Part shown: positions 34,796 through 42,900 of the stretch, piece by piece
Numbering within the stretch: position 1 is the first letter of the stretch
How the letters are laid out: each line of letters opens with the position of its first letter
Assembly: GCA_014879735.1 (NCBI GenBank)
Contig: JACSRN010000097.1
Span: 1-47,845, forward strand
Direction of reading: 5' to 3'
DNA from: Paracoccaceae bacterium
Lineage (GTDB): Bacteria > Pseudomonadota > Alphaproteobacteria > Rhodobacterales > Rhodobacteraceae
DNA length: 47,845 bases
The notes under the pieces: generated by a model
What the model saw: only the letters and a program-made list of their open reading frames with translations
Databases searched by the model: none
Told to the model about the DNA's origin: nothing
Made by a program: the position numbers and the translations under genes

Positions 34796-35803
34796 ATGGT
34801 CCGATTCATCCTTTCCAAGCTTCTTTACCTTGTCCCGACCTTCCTCGGGATCACCATCATCGCCTTCAGCTTCGTGCGGATTCTGCCCGGCGACCCGGTG
34901 CTGCTGATGGCGGGCGAGCGCGGTGTGACGCCTGAACGACATGCAGAGCTGAGCGCGCAGCTTGGGTATGACAAACCCGTGGTGATGCAGTATTTCGATT
35001 TTCTCGGCCGGCTGATGCACGGTGATTTCGGCAATTCCCTGGTCACAAAAAAGCCGGTGCTGACGGAATTCATGGCCCTGTTCCCGGCAACGGTCGAGCT
35101 GGGCCTCTGCGCCATCATCATCGCCACGCTGATCGGCGTGCCAGTCGGTGTGCTGGCGGCGATCAAGCGTGGCAGCTGGTTCGACCAGATCTCGATGACC
35201 ACGGCGCTGGTCGGCTTCTCGATGCCGATCTTCTGGTGGGGCCTGCTGCTGATCATCTTCTTTTCCGGCATCCTGGGCTGGACCCCGGTCTCGGGGCGGA
35301 TCAGCCTGCTGTATTTCTTTCCCAACGTGACCGGCTTCATGCTGATCGACAGCCTGCTGTCGGGGCAGAAGGGGGCCTTCACCTCGGCGCTGAGCCACCT
35401 GATCCTGCCCTCTGTCGTGCTTGCGACCATTCCGCTGGCGGTGATCGCGCGGCAGACCCGCTCGGCCATGCTGGAGGTGATGGGCGAGGATTACGTGCGC
35501 ACCGCCCGGGCCAAGGGCATGCCGCCCTCGCGGGTGATCGGTGTGCATGCACTGCGCAACGCGATGATCCCGGTGATCACCACCATCGGTCTGCAGATCG
35601 GCGTGCTGATGGCGGGGGCGATCCTGACCGAGACGATCTTCTCCTGGCCCGGTATCGGCAAATGGATGATCGATTCCATCGCCCGCCGGGATTATCCGGT
35701 GGTGCAATCGGGCCTGCTGCTGATTGCTGCACTGGTGATGGTGGTGAACCTGCTGGTTGACCTGACCTATGGCCTCATCAATCCGAGGATCCGCAACAAA
35801 TGA
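34796..35803 (+). CDS. Dipeptide ABC transporter permease (DppB-like)
   Basis: A 335-residue permease with the MVRFILSKLLYLVPTFLGI start of DppB proteins, RILPGDPVLLMAGERG in the first periplasmic region, and an EAA loop EDYVRTARAKGMPPSRVIGVH. It follows the binding protein after 72 bp. The end overlaps the next start as ATGA. Confidence 0.94.
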   Translation: MVRFILSKLLYLVPTFLGITIIAFSFVRILPGDPVLLMAGERGVTPERHAELSAQLGYDKPVVMQYFDFLGRLMHGDFGNSLVTKKPVLTEFMALFPATVELGLCAIIIATLIGVPVGVLAAIKRGSWFDQISMTTALVGFSMPIFWWGLLLIIFFSGILGWTPVSGRISLLYFFPNVTGFMLIDSLLSGQKGAFTSALSHLILPSVVLATIPLAVIARQTRSAMLEVMGEDYVRTARAKGMPPSRVIGVHALRNAMIPVITTIGLQIGVLMAGAILTETIFSWPGIGKWMIDSIARRDYPVVQSGLLLIAALVMVVNLLVDLTYGLINPRIRNK

Positions 35804-36714
35804 GCGACATCGCCCCCACTCCGGTCGTCAGGCTGTCCGATGCCGCGATCCGACGCCGCATGCTTGCCGAGTTCTGGTTCTATTTCCGCCAGAACCGCGG
35901 CGCGGTGGCTGGCCTGTTCGTTTTCATCTTGCTGGTTCTGATTGCGGTCTTCGCGCCGCTGCTGGCACCCCACGATCCGACGATGCAATATCGCGATGCC
36001 CTTCTGGTGCCGCCGGCATGGCAGGAGGGCGGTCGTGCGGCATTCCCGCTCGGCACCGATGCGGTCGGGCGCGATATGCTGTCGCGGCTGATCTATGGTG
36101 CGCAGTATTCGCTGTTCATCGGCATCGTCGTCGTGGCGATCGCGCTGATAGGCGGGGTGATCCTCGGGCTGCTGGCGGGGTATTTCGGCGGCTGGGTCGA
36201 TACCGTCATCATGCGGGTCATGGATGTGATCCTGGCCTTTCCCTCGCTTTTGCTGGCGCTGGTGCTGGTGGCGGTGCTGGGTCCGGGCCTGACCAATGCA
36301 ATGATCGCCATCGCCATCGTCTATCAGCCACATTTCGCCCGACTGACCCGCGCCGCGGTGATGAGCGAGATGAAGCGGGAATATGTCACGGCGGCCCGCG
36401 TGGCCGGTGCCGGCAACCTGCGGCTGATGTTCAAGACCATCCTGCCCAACTGCCTGGCGCCGCTGATCGTTCAGGCCACGCTGTCCTTCTCCTCTGCGGT
36501 GCTGGATTCTGCCGCGCTCGGCTTTCTGGGCATGGGCGCGCAGCCGCCGGCGCCGGAATGGGGCACGATGCTGGCCGAGGCGCGCGAATTCATCCTGCGC
36601 GCCTGGTGGGTTGTCACCTTCCCCGGCCTTGCCATCCTGATTTCGGTGCTGGCGATCAACCTGATGGGCGACGGGCTGCGCGATGCGCTTGACCCCAAGC
36701 TGAAGCGGAGCTGA
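35800..36714 (+). CDS. Dipeptide ABC transporter permease (DppC-like)
   Basis: A 304-residue partner permease: an N-terminal cytoplasmic segment, a first helix GLFVFILLVLIAVFAPLLAP, the signature PLGTDAVGRDMLSRLIYG, and an EAA loop EYVTAARVAGAGNLRLMFK. Stop and start junctions are tightly packed with both neighbours. Confidence 0.94.
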   Translation: MSDIAPTPVVRLSDAAIRRRMLAEFWFYFRQNRGAVAGLFVFILLVLIAVFAPLLAPHDPTMQYRDALLVPPAWQEGGRAAFPLGTDAVGRDMLSRLIYGAQYSLFIGIVVVAIALIGGVILGLLAGYFGGWVDTVIMRVMDVILAFPSLLLALVLVAVLGPGLTNAMIAIAIVYQPHFARLTRAAVMSEMKREYVTAARVAGAGNLRLMFKTILPNCLAPLIVQATLSFSSAVLDSAALGFLGMGAQPPAPEWGTMLAEAREFILRAWWVVTFPGLAILISVLAINLMGDGLRDALDPKLKRS

Positions 36715-36718
36715 GATC

Positions 36719-37558
36719 ATGGCGCTTCTGAACATCAAGAACCTGACGGTCAAATTCGCCACCGCCACTGGCAGCTTCACGGCCGTCGATGGGATCGACG
36801 TGCATGTGGATCGGGGCGAGGTGCTGGCCATCGTCGGCGAAAGCGGCTCGGGCAAATCGGTCTCGATGCTGGCGGTGATGGGGCTTCTGCCCGATACCGC
36901 CACCATCACCGCCGATGAGATGACCTATGACGGGCGCGACATCTCGAAACTGTCCAAGGCCGACCGGCGGCAGTTGATCGGTCGCGAGATCACGATGATC
37001 TTCCAGGAACCCGTCGCCTCGCTGAACCCCTCGTTCACCGTGGGCTTCCAGATCGAGGAGGTGCTGCGGCTGAACCTGGGCATGAGCCGCCGCGAAGCCC
37101 GCGCCAAGGCGCTGGATCTGTTCCGCTCGGTCGGCATTCCCGAACCCGAGGTCAAGATCAAGTCCTATCCGCACCAGATGTCGGGCGGGCAATGCCAGCG
37201 GGTGATGATCGCCATGGCCATTGCCTCCAACCCCCGCCTGCTGATCGCGGACGAGCCGACCACGGCGCTGGACGTGACGATCCAGAAGCAGATTCTCGAT
37301 CTCTTGATGAAGCTGCAGGAGGATTATGGCATGGCCCTGATCCTCATCACCCATGACATGGGCGTGGTGGCCGAAACCGCCGACCGGGTGGTGGTGCAAT
37401 ACAAGGGCAAGAAGATGGAAGAGGCGGACGTGCTGTCCCTGTTCGAGGCGCCGCAGAACCCCTATACCCGTGCGCTGCTTGCGGCCCTGCCGGAACATGC
37501 GACCGGAGACCGGCTGCCCACCGTATCCGACTTTTTCCAACAGGAGGTCGCAGGATGA
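36719..37558 (+). CDS. Dipeptide ABC transporter ATPase (DppD-like)
   Basis: A 279-residue nucleotide-binding subunit: Walker A GESGSGKS near residue 40, Q-loop [11 protein letters not shown], signature MSGGQCQR, Walker [13 protein letters not shown], switch His in LITHDM. It is shorter than enterobacterial DppD (about 327 residues) and lacks that protein's C-terminal extension. It overlaps the next gene by ATGA. Confidence 0.94.
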   Translation: MALLNIKNLTVKFATATGSFTAVDGIDVHVDRGEVLAIVGESGSGKSVSMLAVMGLLPDTATITADEMTYDGRDISKLSKADRRQLIGREITMIFQEPVASLNPSFTVGFQIEEVLRLNLGMSRREARAKALDLFRSVGIPEPEVKIKSYPHQMSGGQCQRVMIAMAIASNPRLLIADEPTTALDVTIQKQILDLLMKLQEDYGMALILITHDMGVVAETADRVVVQYKGKKMEEADVLSLFEAPQNPYTRALLAALPEHATGDRLPTVSDFFQQEVAG

Positions 37559-38409
37559 CCGAGAGCGTTCCTGTCGTCGAAGGCCGGGCCATCGTGCAGG
37601 ATTATCATGTGCCGGGCAGCATGTTTTCGAGCGGCAGGCTGGTGCGGGCGCTGAAGGGAATCGACTTCAGCGTGGCAAAGGGCCAGACACTGGCCATCGT
37701 CGGCGAAAGCGGCTCGGGCAAGTCGACGCTGGCGCGGATCATCGCGCTGATCGACGCGCCGTCGGAGGGCGAGCTGCGGATCGAGGGCAAACCGGTCGAT
37801 GTCTCGAAACACCGGCCCGGCCCCGAGATGCGTTCCAAGGTGCAGATGGTGTTCCAGAACCCCTATGGCAGCCTGAACCCGCGCCAGAAGATCGGCGATG
37901 TGCTGATGGAGCCGCTGGTCATCAATACCGCCGTGCCGGCGGGCGAGCGCCGCGACCGGGCCGAGGCGATGCTGAAAAAGGTCGGGTTGCAGCCCGAGCA
38001 TTTCAACCGCTATCCGCACATGTTCTCGGGCGGGCAGCGCCAGCGGATCGCCATCGCGCGGGCGCTGATGCTGAACCCCTCGCTTCTGGTGCTGGACGAG
38101 CCGGTCTCGGCGCTTGACCTGTCGGTGCAGGCACAGGTGCTGAACCTGCTGGCCGATCTGCAGGACGAGTTCGACCTGACCTATGTCTTCGTCAGCCATG
38201 ACCTGTCGGTGGTGCGCTATATCGCCGACGAGGTGATGGTGATCTCGAAGGGCGAGGCGGTCGAGACGGGCAGCCGCGAGGCGGTGTTCACCAATCCCCA
38301 GCACCCTTATACGAAATCGCTGTTCGCGGCGACGCCGGTGACGGATGTCGAGGCGATCCGCGCCCGGGTTGCACGGCGCAAGGCGGCCCGGCAGGCGCTG
38401 CCGGCCTGA
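37555..38409 (+). CDS. Dipeptide ABC transporter ATPase (DppF-like)
   Basis: A 284-residue second nucleotide-binding subunit: Walker [10 protein letters not shown] near residue 47, Q-loop VFQNPYGSLNPR, signature FSGGQRQR, Walker B LLVLDEPVSALD, and switch His in FVSHDLS. It pairs with the preceding ATPase to complete an importer with its own binding protein and two permeases. Confidence 0.94.
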   Translation: MTESVPVVEGRAIVQDYHVPGSMFSSGRLVRALKGIDFSVAKGQTLAIVGESGSGKSTLARIIALIDAPSEGELRIEGKPVDVSKHRPGPEMRSKVQMVFQNPYGSLNPRQKIGDVLMEPLVINTAVPAGERRDRAEAMLKKVGLQPEHFNRYPHMFSGGQRQRIAIARALMLNPSLLVLDEPVSALDLSVQAQVLNLLADLQDEFDLTYVFVSHDLSVVRYIADEVMVISKGEAVETGSREAVFTNPQHPYTKSLFAATPVTDVEAIRARVARRKAARQALPA

Positions 38410-38432
38410 ACGATTCTGCTGCATGGCCATGA

Positions 38433-38459
38433 GCCCGCCCTGCAGTCCGGCAGGCGGGC
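38433..38459 (+). terminator. GC-rich hairpin after the Dpp-type operon
   Basis: Stem GCCCGCC(c)TGC with one bulged C and a 6-base loop. There is no T-run after it, so it may be a weak terminator or an RNA-stability element between the ATPase and the peptidase gene. Confidence 0.4.
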
Positions 38460-38505
38460 CGCCGCAACTGCGTGGTGACATCCGCGCCCAAGGGAGCCTT
38501 CTGTG

Positions 38506-39663
38506 ATGACCGATTACGACAAGGCCCTGGCGCAGTTTTCCCGGGTGGAGGTCGCTGCCATTGCGCCGGCAGAACTGTCGGATCGGATCGCGGGACTTTG
38601 CGCCGCGATGCGGTCGGCGGGGCTGGCTGCGGTCTGGCTCGATGCGACCTCGTCGCTGGGCTATTATACTGGCCTGGCGCTGAAACCGTCCGAGCGCCTG
38701 CATGGTGCGCTGATCAGCGCCGAGGGCGGGCTGCTTTATGTCACCCCGAATTTCGAACGGCCGAAGCTGGAAACCCTGATCCGGCTGCCGGGCGAGATTG
38801 CCGTTTGGGAGGAGGAGGAAGATCCCTTCGCACTGATTGCCGGTCGGATCGGTGGCAGGATCGGGCTGGATCCGGCCATGTCCTTCGGGTTTGCCGCACG
38901 CCTGATGGCGATGCCCGGGCTGCAGGTCAGCTCGGCGCAGGATCTGATCGCGGCACAGCGCCGGATCAAGTCACCCGCCGAACTGGCCATCCTGCAGGAG
39001 GCGATGACGGCCAGCCTTGCGGTGCAGAAGGCGGTCCATGCCGGGCTGCGCCGCGGGATCGGCACGCGGGAGGTGACGGATTTCATCGATGCCGCGCATG
39101 GGGCGCTGGGTCTGGGGCCGGTCTTCGCCGCAGCCCAGTTCGGCGAGGCGACGGCCTATCCTCATGGCGTGCCGCATGAGCAGCGGCTGGCCGAGGGCGA
39201 CATGGTGCTGGTGGATCTGGGCGGCAACCTGCATGGCTATCACTCCGACATCACCCGGACCTATGTCTTTGGCGCGCCGACCGACCGGCAGCGCCACCTC
39301 TGGGCCTGCGAGCACCGTGCACAGCAGGCAGGGTTTGCGGCGGCGCGCCCGGGCATTGCCTGCGCGGCTGTCGATGCCGCGGCGCGGGCCTCGCTGGTGG
39401 CCGATGGCTTCGGTCCTGGCTACCTCGTGCCGGGCCTGCCGCACCGCACCGGCCACGGGCTGGGTCTTGACCTGCATGAAGAGCCCTGGATCGTTGCCGG
39501 CAACCGGATGCCCCTGGCGGCCGGCATGTGCTTTTCGATCGAGCCGATGCTCTGTGTCTATGGCGAATGCGGCGTCCGGCTGGAGGACATCGCCTATATG
39601 ACCGAGACCGGCCCGCGCTGGTTCTGTTCGCCCTCGGAATCGCTGGAGACACCGTTCGGCTGA
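38506..39663 (+). CDS. M24 family metallopeptidase (Xaa-Pro aminopeptidase-like)
   Basis: A 385-residue pita-bread-fold enzyme. An N-terminal creatinase/prolidase-type domain (about 1-150) precedes the catalytic domain with all five metal ligands: Asp237 (VLVDLGG), Asp248 (YHSDITR), His317 (TGHGLG), Glu346 (SIEPM) and Glu360 (RLEDIA). Members hydrolyse Xaa-Pro peptides or, less often, creatine-like substrates. ATG 38506 was chosen; GTG 38503 in the same frame also lies near AGGGAG. Directly downstream of a dipeptide importer, it is probably cytoplasmic and cleaves the imported peptide. Confidence 0.92.
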   Translation: MTDYDKALAQFSRVEVAAIAPAELSDRIAGLCAAMRSAGLAAVWLDATSSLGYYTGLALKPSERLHGALISAEGGLLYVTPNFERPKLETLIRLPGEIAVWEEEEDPFALIAGRIGGRIGLDPAMSFGFAARLMAMPGLQVSSAQDLIAAQRRIKSPAELAILQEAMTASLAVQKAVHAGLRRGIGTREVTDFIDAAHGALGLGPVFAAAQFGEATAYPHGVPHEQRLAEGDMVLVDLGGNLHGYHSDITRTYVFGAPTDRQRHLWACEHRAQQAGFAAARPGIACAAVDAAARASLVADGFGPGYLVPGLPHRTGHGLGLDLHEEPWIVAGNRMPLAAGMCFSIEPMLCVYGECGVRLEDIAYMTETGPRWFCSPSESLETPFG

Positions 39664-39703
39664 ACGGCGGCGCGCGCCGCAAAATGCGGCAAGGGCGTTT
39701 TCG

Positions 39704-39748
39704 ACAAAATTTGTTTCTTGACGCAAGAATTATTTTCTTCCGTAATAC
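39704..39748 (+). promoter_or_regulatory. AT-rich dyads and probable promoter of the NRPS region
   Basis: In a locally AT-rich island there are three overlapping dyads: ACAAAATTTGT (39704-39714), TTCTTG-ACG-CAAGAA (39715-39729) and AAGAA-N5-TTCTT (39725-39739). The second overlaps a possible -35, TTGACG (39718-39723), with TAATAC at 39743-39748 after a 19-bp spacer or CGTAAT after 17. This looks like a regulated promoter. Confidence 0.5.
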
Positions 39749-39764
39749 CGGAAGGAGTGCCGGC

Positions 39765-39944
39765 GTGTCGCAGGTCAATTGCAGGGTGAGGATTTGGACC
39801 ATGGCGGCAGGAGCGGCGGGCACCGTCTCGAATGACGTTCGGCGCCGCAGCCGCATTTCCGGTCCCCCGTCCCGAATGGAACTGCGCCGATTTTCCCGTC
39901 GCCTGCGCCGGACATTTTTTGGCTCGACGCCTAAAAGGGCTTGA
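39765..39944 (+). CDS. Possible 59-residue Arg-rich ORF upstream of the NRPS
   Basis: GTG 39765 lies 7 bp after GGAAGGAG (39750-39757), among the best Shine-Dalgarno sequences in the window. The frame ends in tandem TGA codons 4 bp before the NRPS start. The product is basic, with many Arg, and has no recognised motif; it is not an MbtH-like protein. 19 of its 59 codons end in A or T, clearly more than in neighbouring genes. A promoter using the -10 at 39743 would start within or beside the SD, which argues against it. It may be a leader or coupling peptide, or non-coding. Confidence 0.3.
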   Translation: MSQVNCRVRIWTMAAGAAGTVSNDVRRRSRISGPPSRMELRRFSRRLRRTFFGSTPKRA

Positions 39945-39948
39945 TGAC

Positions 39949-42900
39949 ATGCACGATTGTGCGACCTTCCTCGATCTGCTGATCGCCAGGTTCAAAGACG
40001 GCACGGCAAAGACAGCCTTCACCTTTCTCGATCAGGGGCGCCGCGATGACGTGAGCTATGCCCGGCTTGGTGCCGATGCGCAGGCGATGGCGGGGCGGAT
40101 TCAGCGGCAGGCCCAGCCCGGCGACCGGGTGCTGATCGTACTGCCGCCGGGGCGGGACTATGTGACGGCGCTGCTGGCCTGCGCCCTGGCCGGCATGGTT
40201 GCAGTGCCTGCGGTTTCGCCGTCTTCGGCCAAGGGGCTGCCGCGGCTGGCGCTGATCGCCGAGGATGCGGGGGCCACGCTGCTGCTGACCACTGCGGCGC
40301 TGGCGGCCCGGATCGACGCGGCGGAAACCCCGCTGGGCGGCGTGCCCCGGCTGCAGGTCGACATCGAAAGCCAGGGCGCGGGGGATTGGGCGAAGCCCGA
40401 TGTCGGCCCCGATGACCTTCTGTTCCTGCAATATACCTCGGGCTCCACCGGCGCACCCAAGGGTGTGATGATCAGCCATCGCAATGTCATGGCCAATCTG
40501 GCGCTCAGCCGCGACACATTCGCGATGACGGCCCAGGACATCATCGTCTCATGGTTGCCGCCGCATCATGATTTCGGGCTGGTGGGCGGCATCTTCTCGG
40601 CGCTGTTCAACGGCTGCCATGCGGTGCATCTGACGCCGCTGGCCTTTCTGACCCGGCCGCAGCGCTGGTTGCAGGCGATCAGCGAATTTCGCGCCACCAT
40701 CACCGGGGCGCCGAATTTTGCCTGGGACCTTTGCGCCGCCCGTATCGGCGAGGAGGAGCGGGCCGGGCTTGACCTTTCGTCGCTGCGGGTGGCCATCAAC
40801 GGTGCCGAGCGGGTGCGGCCGGAAACCGTTGCCGCCTTCTGCGAGGCCTTTGCCGGTTGCGGATTCGATCCGGCGGCGGTGACGCCGGCCTATGGCCTGG
40901 CGGAAACCACGCTGCTGGTCAGTGCGCGGCAGACGCATGTGCCGGGGCAGTTGCCGCGGACGGTCGAAAGCGCCGCGCCGGGTGCGGATGGCAATGGCCC
41001 GGCGCTGCACCGCGGTCCGTTGATCGGCCACGGCCCGGCCACGGGGGTCGTCATCGTCGGCCCGCAGGGACAGGAACTGCCGCAGGGCGAGCCCGGCGAG
41101 ATCTGGGTCAGCGGGGCCTCCGTCGCCAGCGGTTACTGGCGCAACCCGGCCGAGACCCGGGCGAGCTTTGGCCACCGCCTGCCCGGGCGCGAGGGCACTT
41201 TTCTCAAGACCGGGGATATCGGCCTGCTGGACCAGGGCGAGTTGTTCATCGCCGGCCGCAGCAAGGAAATGATGATTCTTGGCGGGCGCAACCTGTTTCC
41301 ACAGGACATCGAGCCCGATGTCGAGGCACTGAGCCCGGCCTTCCGCCGCAATGGCGCCGCGGTTTTTACCGTGGAAGAGGGGCGCGATACCCGGCTGGTG
41401 GTGGTGCAGGAGGTGCTGGACCGGCGTCTGCTGGAGACCGAGGGCCTGGTCGAGCGGCTGCGCGCCATGCTGGCCGAACAACATGAAATCGCCGATCTGG
41501 CCGCCCTGCTTCTGGTGCGGACCGGCGATCTGCCGCGCACCACCTCGGGCAAGATCCAGCGGTTCCGCTGCGCCCGGATCCTTGCCGATCACGGCTTTCG
41601 GCCGATCTGGTCCTGGCAGGCGGGTGCGGCTGCACAAAGCGATTTCGCGCCGCCGCATACGGCAACGGAAATCGAACTGGCGGCGCTGTGGCGCGAGTTG
41701 CTGGGCGGCGGCGATATCTCGATCCGCGACAACTTTCTGGAACTGGCGGGAAATTCGCTGCTGGCAACGCAGATCATCTCGGCGCTGGACCAGCGCTTCG
41801 GCGTGGACATTTCGCTGACCGCGCTGTTCGAGAACCCGACGATCGAGAAACTGGCGGTGGAGATCGACCATGTGCTGACGGCCCGCGCGACGGTGCTGCC
41901 GCAGGAGATCCTGCCGCGCCCGGCCTCGCCGCTGCAGGAGCGGCTGTTCTATCTGGACCAGTTCGCTCCGGGGGATCCGATCTATACCGTCAGCCGTGGC
42001 TATGGGCTGGATGGCGAGGTCAACGTGGAGGCGCTGGCCCGGGCCTGTGCCGAGCTGCTGCGCCGGCACGAGGTGCTGCGCTACCGTTTCGTGCTGAGCG
42101 AGGGCCGCCCCGTTGCGCAGCTTGTCCCCGATTGTGATGGTGCGCTGGAGTGCCGGATTGTGGCCGACCCGGCGCAGGCGGCCGCAGGCGAACGGGCACG
42201 GGCCTTCGATCTGCTGCAGGGCCGGTTGATCCGGGTTGCGCTGCTGACCCGGCAGGACGACGAGGAACGCCACCACCTGGTCCTTTGCGCGCATCGCATC
42301 GTGGCTGACGATGTCTCGATGGACCGCATCGCGGCGGAACTGGCCGAGCTCTATTCCGCTTACGCGGCGGGACTTGCCCCGCGTCTGGCCCCGCCGCGCC
42401 AGCATGCTGCCGAGGCGGTGGCCCAGCTGGACTGGATGGCATCGGACCGGGGGCGTGCCGATCTGGACTGGTGGCGAGCCGGGCTTGCGGGCGTGCCGGC
42501 CCTGCTGGCGCTGCCGACCGACCACAGCCGGGCGCCGGTGCAGGACCATGCCGGGGCGCGGCATGGCTTCTTTCTGCCGCTGCAGGCGACAGGTCCGGGC
42601 GAGGCCTCCGCGCTGGCGGCCACGGCCTTTGCCGTACTGCTGTACCGCTATTGCGGGCAGGAGGACATCTGCATCGGCCTGCCGTCCCGGCCTGCCACGG
42701 CCGGGGTAGGACCGCTGACCGATATGTTGCCGCTTCGGCTGGCGGTTGCGGGCGACATGCGCTTTGCCGATCTGCGCAACCGGCTGGCCGCGGCGCGGGC
42801 GGCGGCAGAAACCCGCAGCATGGTTCCTTTTGACGCGATGGTTGCGGCGATACAGCCGGAACGCCACCTCGGCCATTCGCCGATCTTTCAGGTCTTGCTG

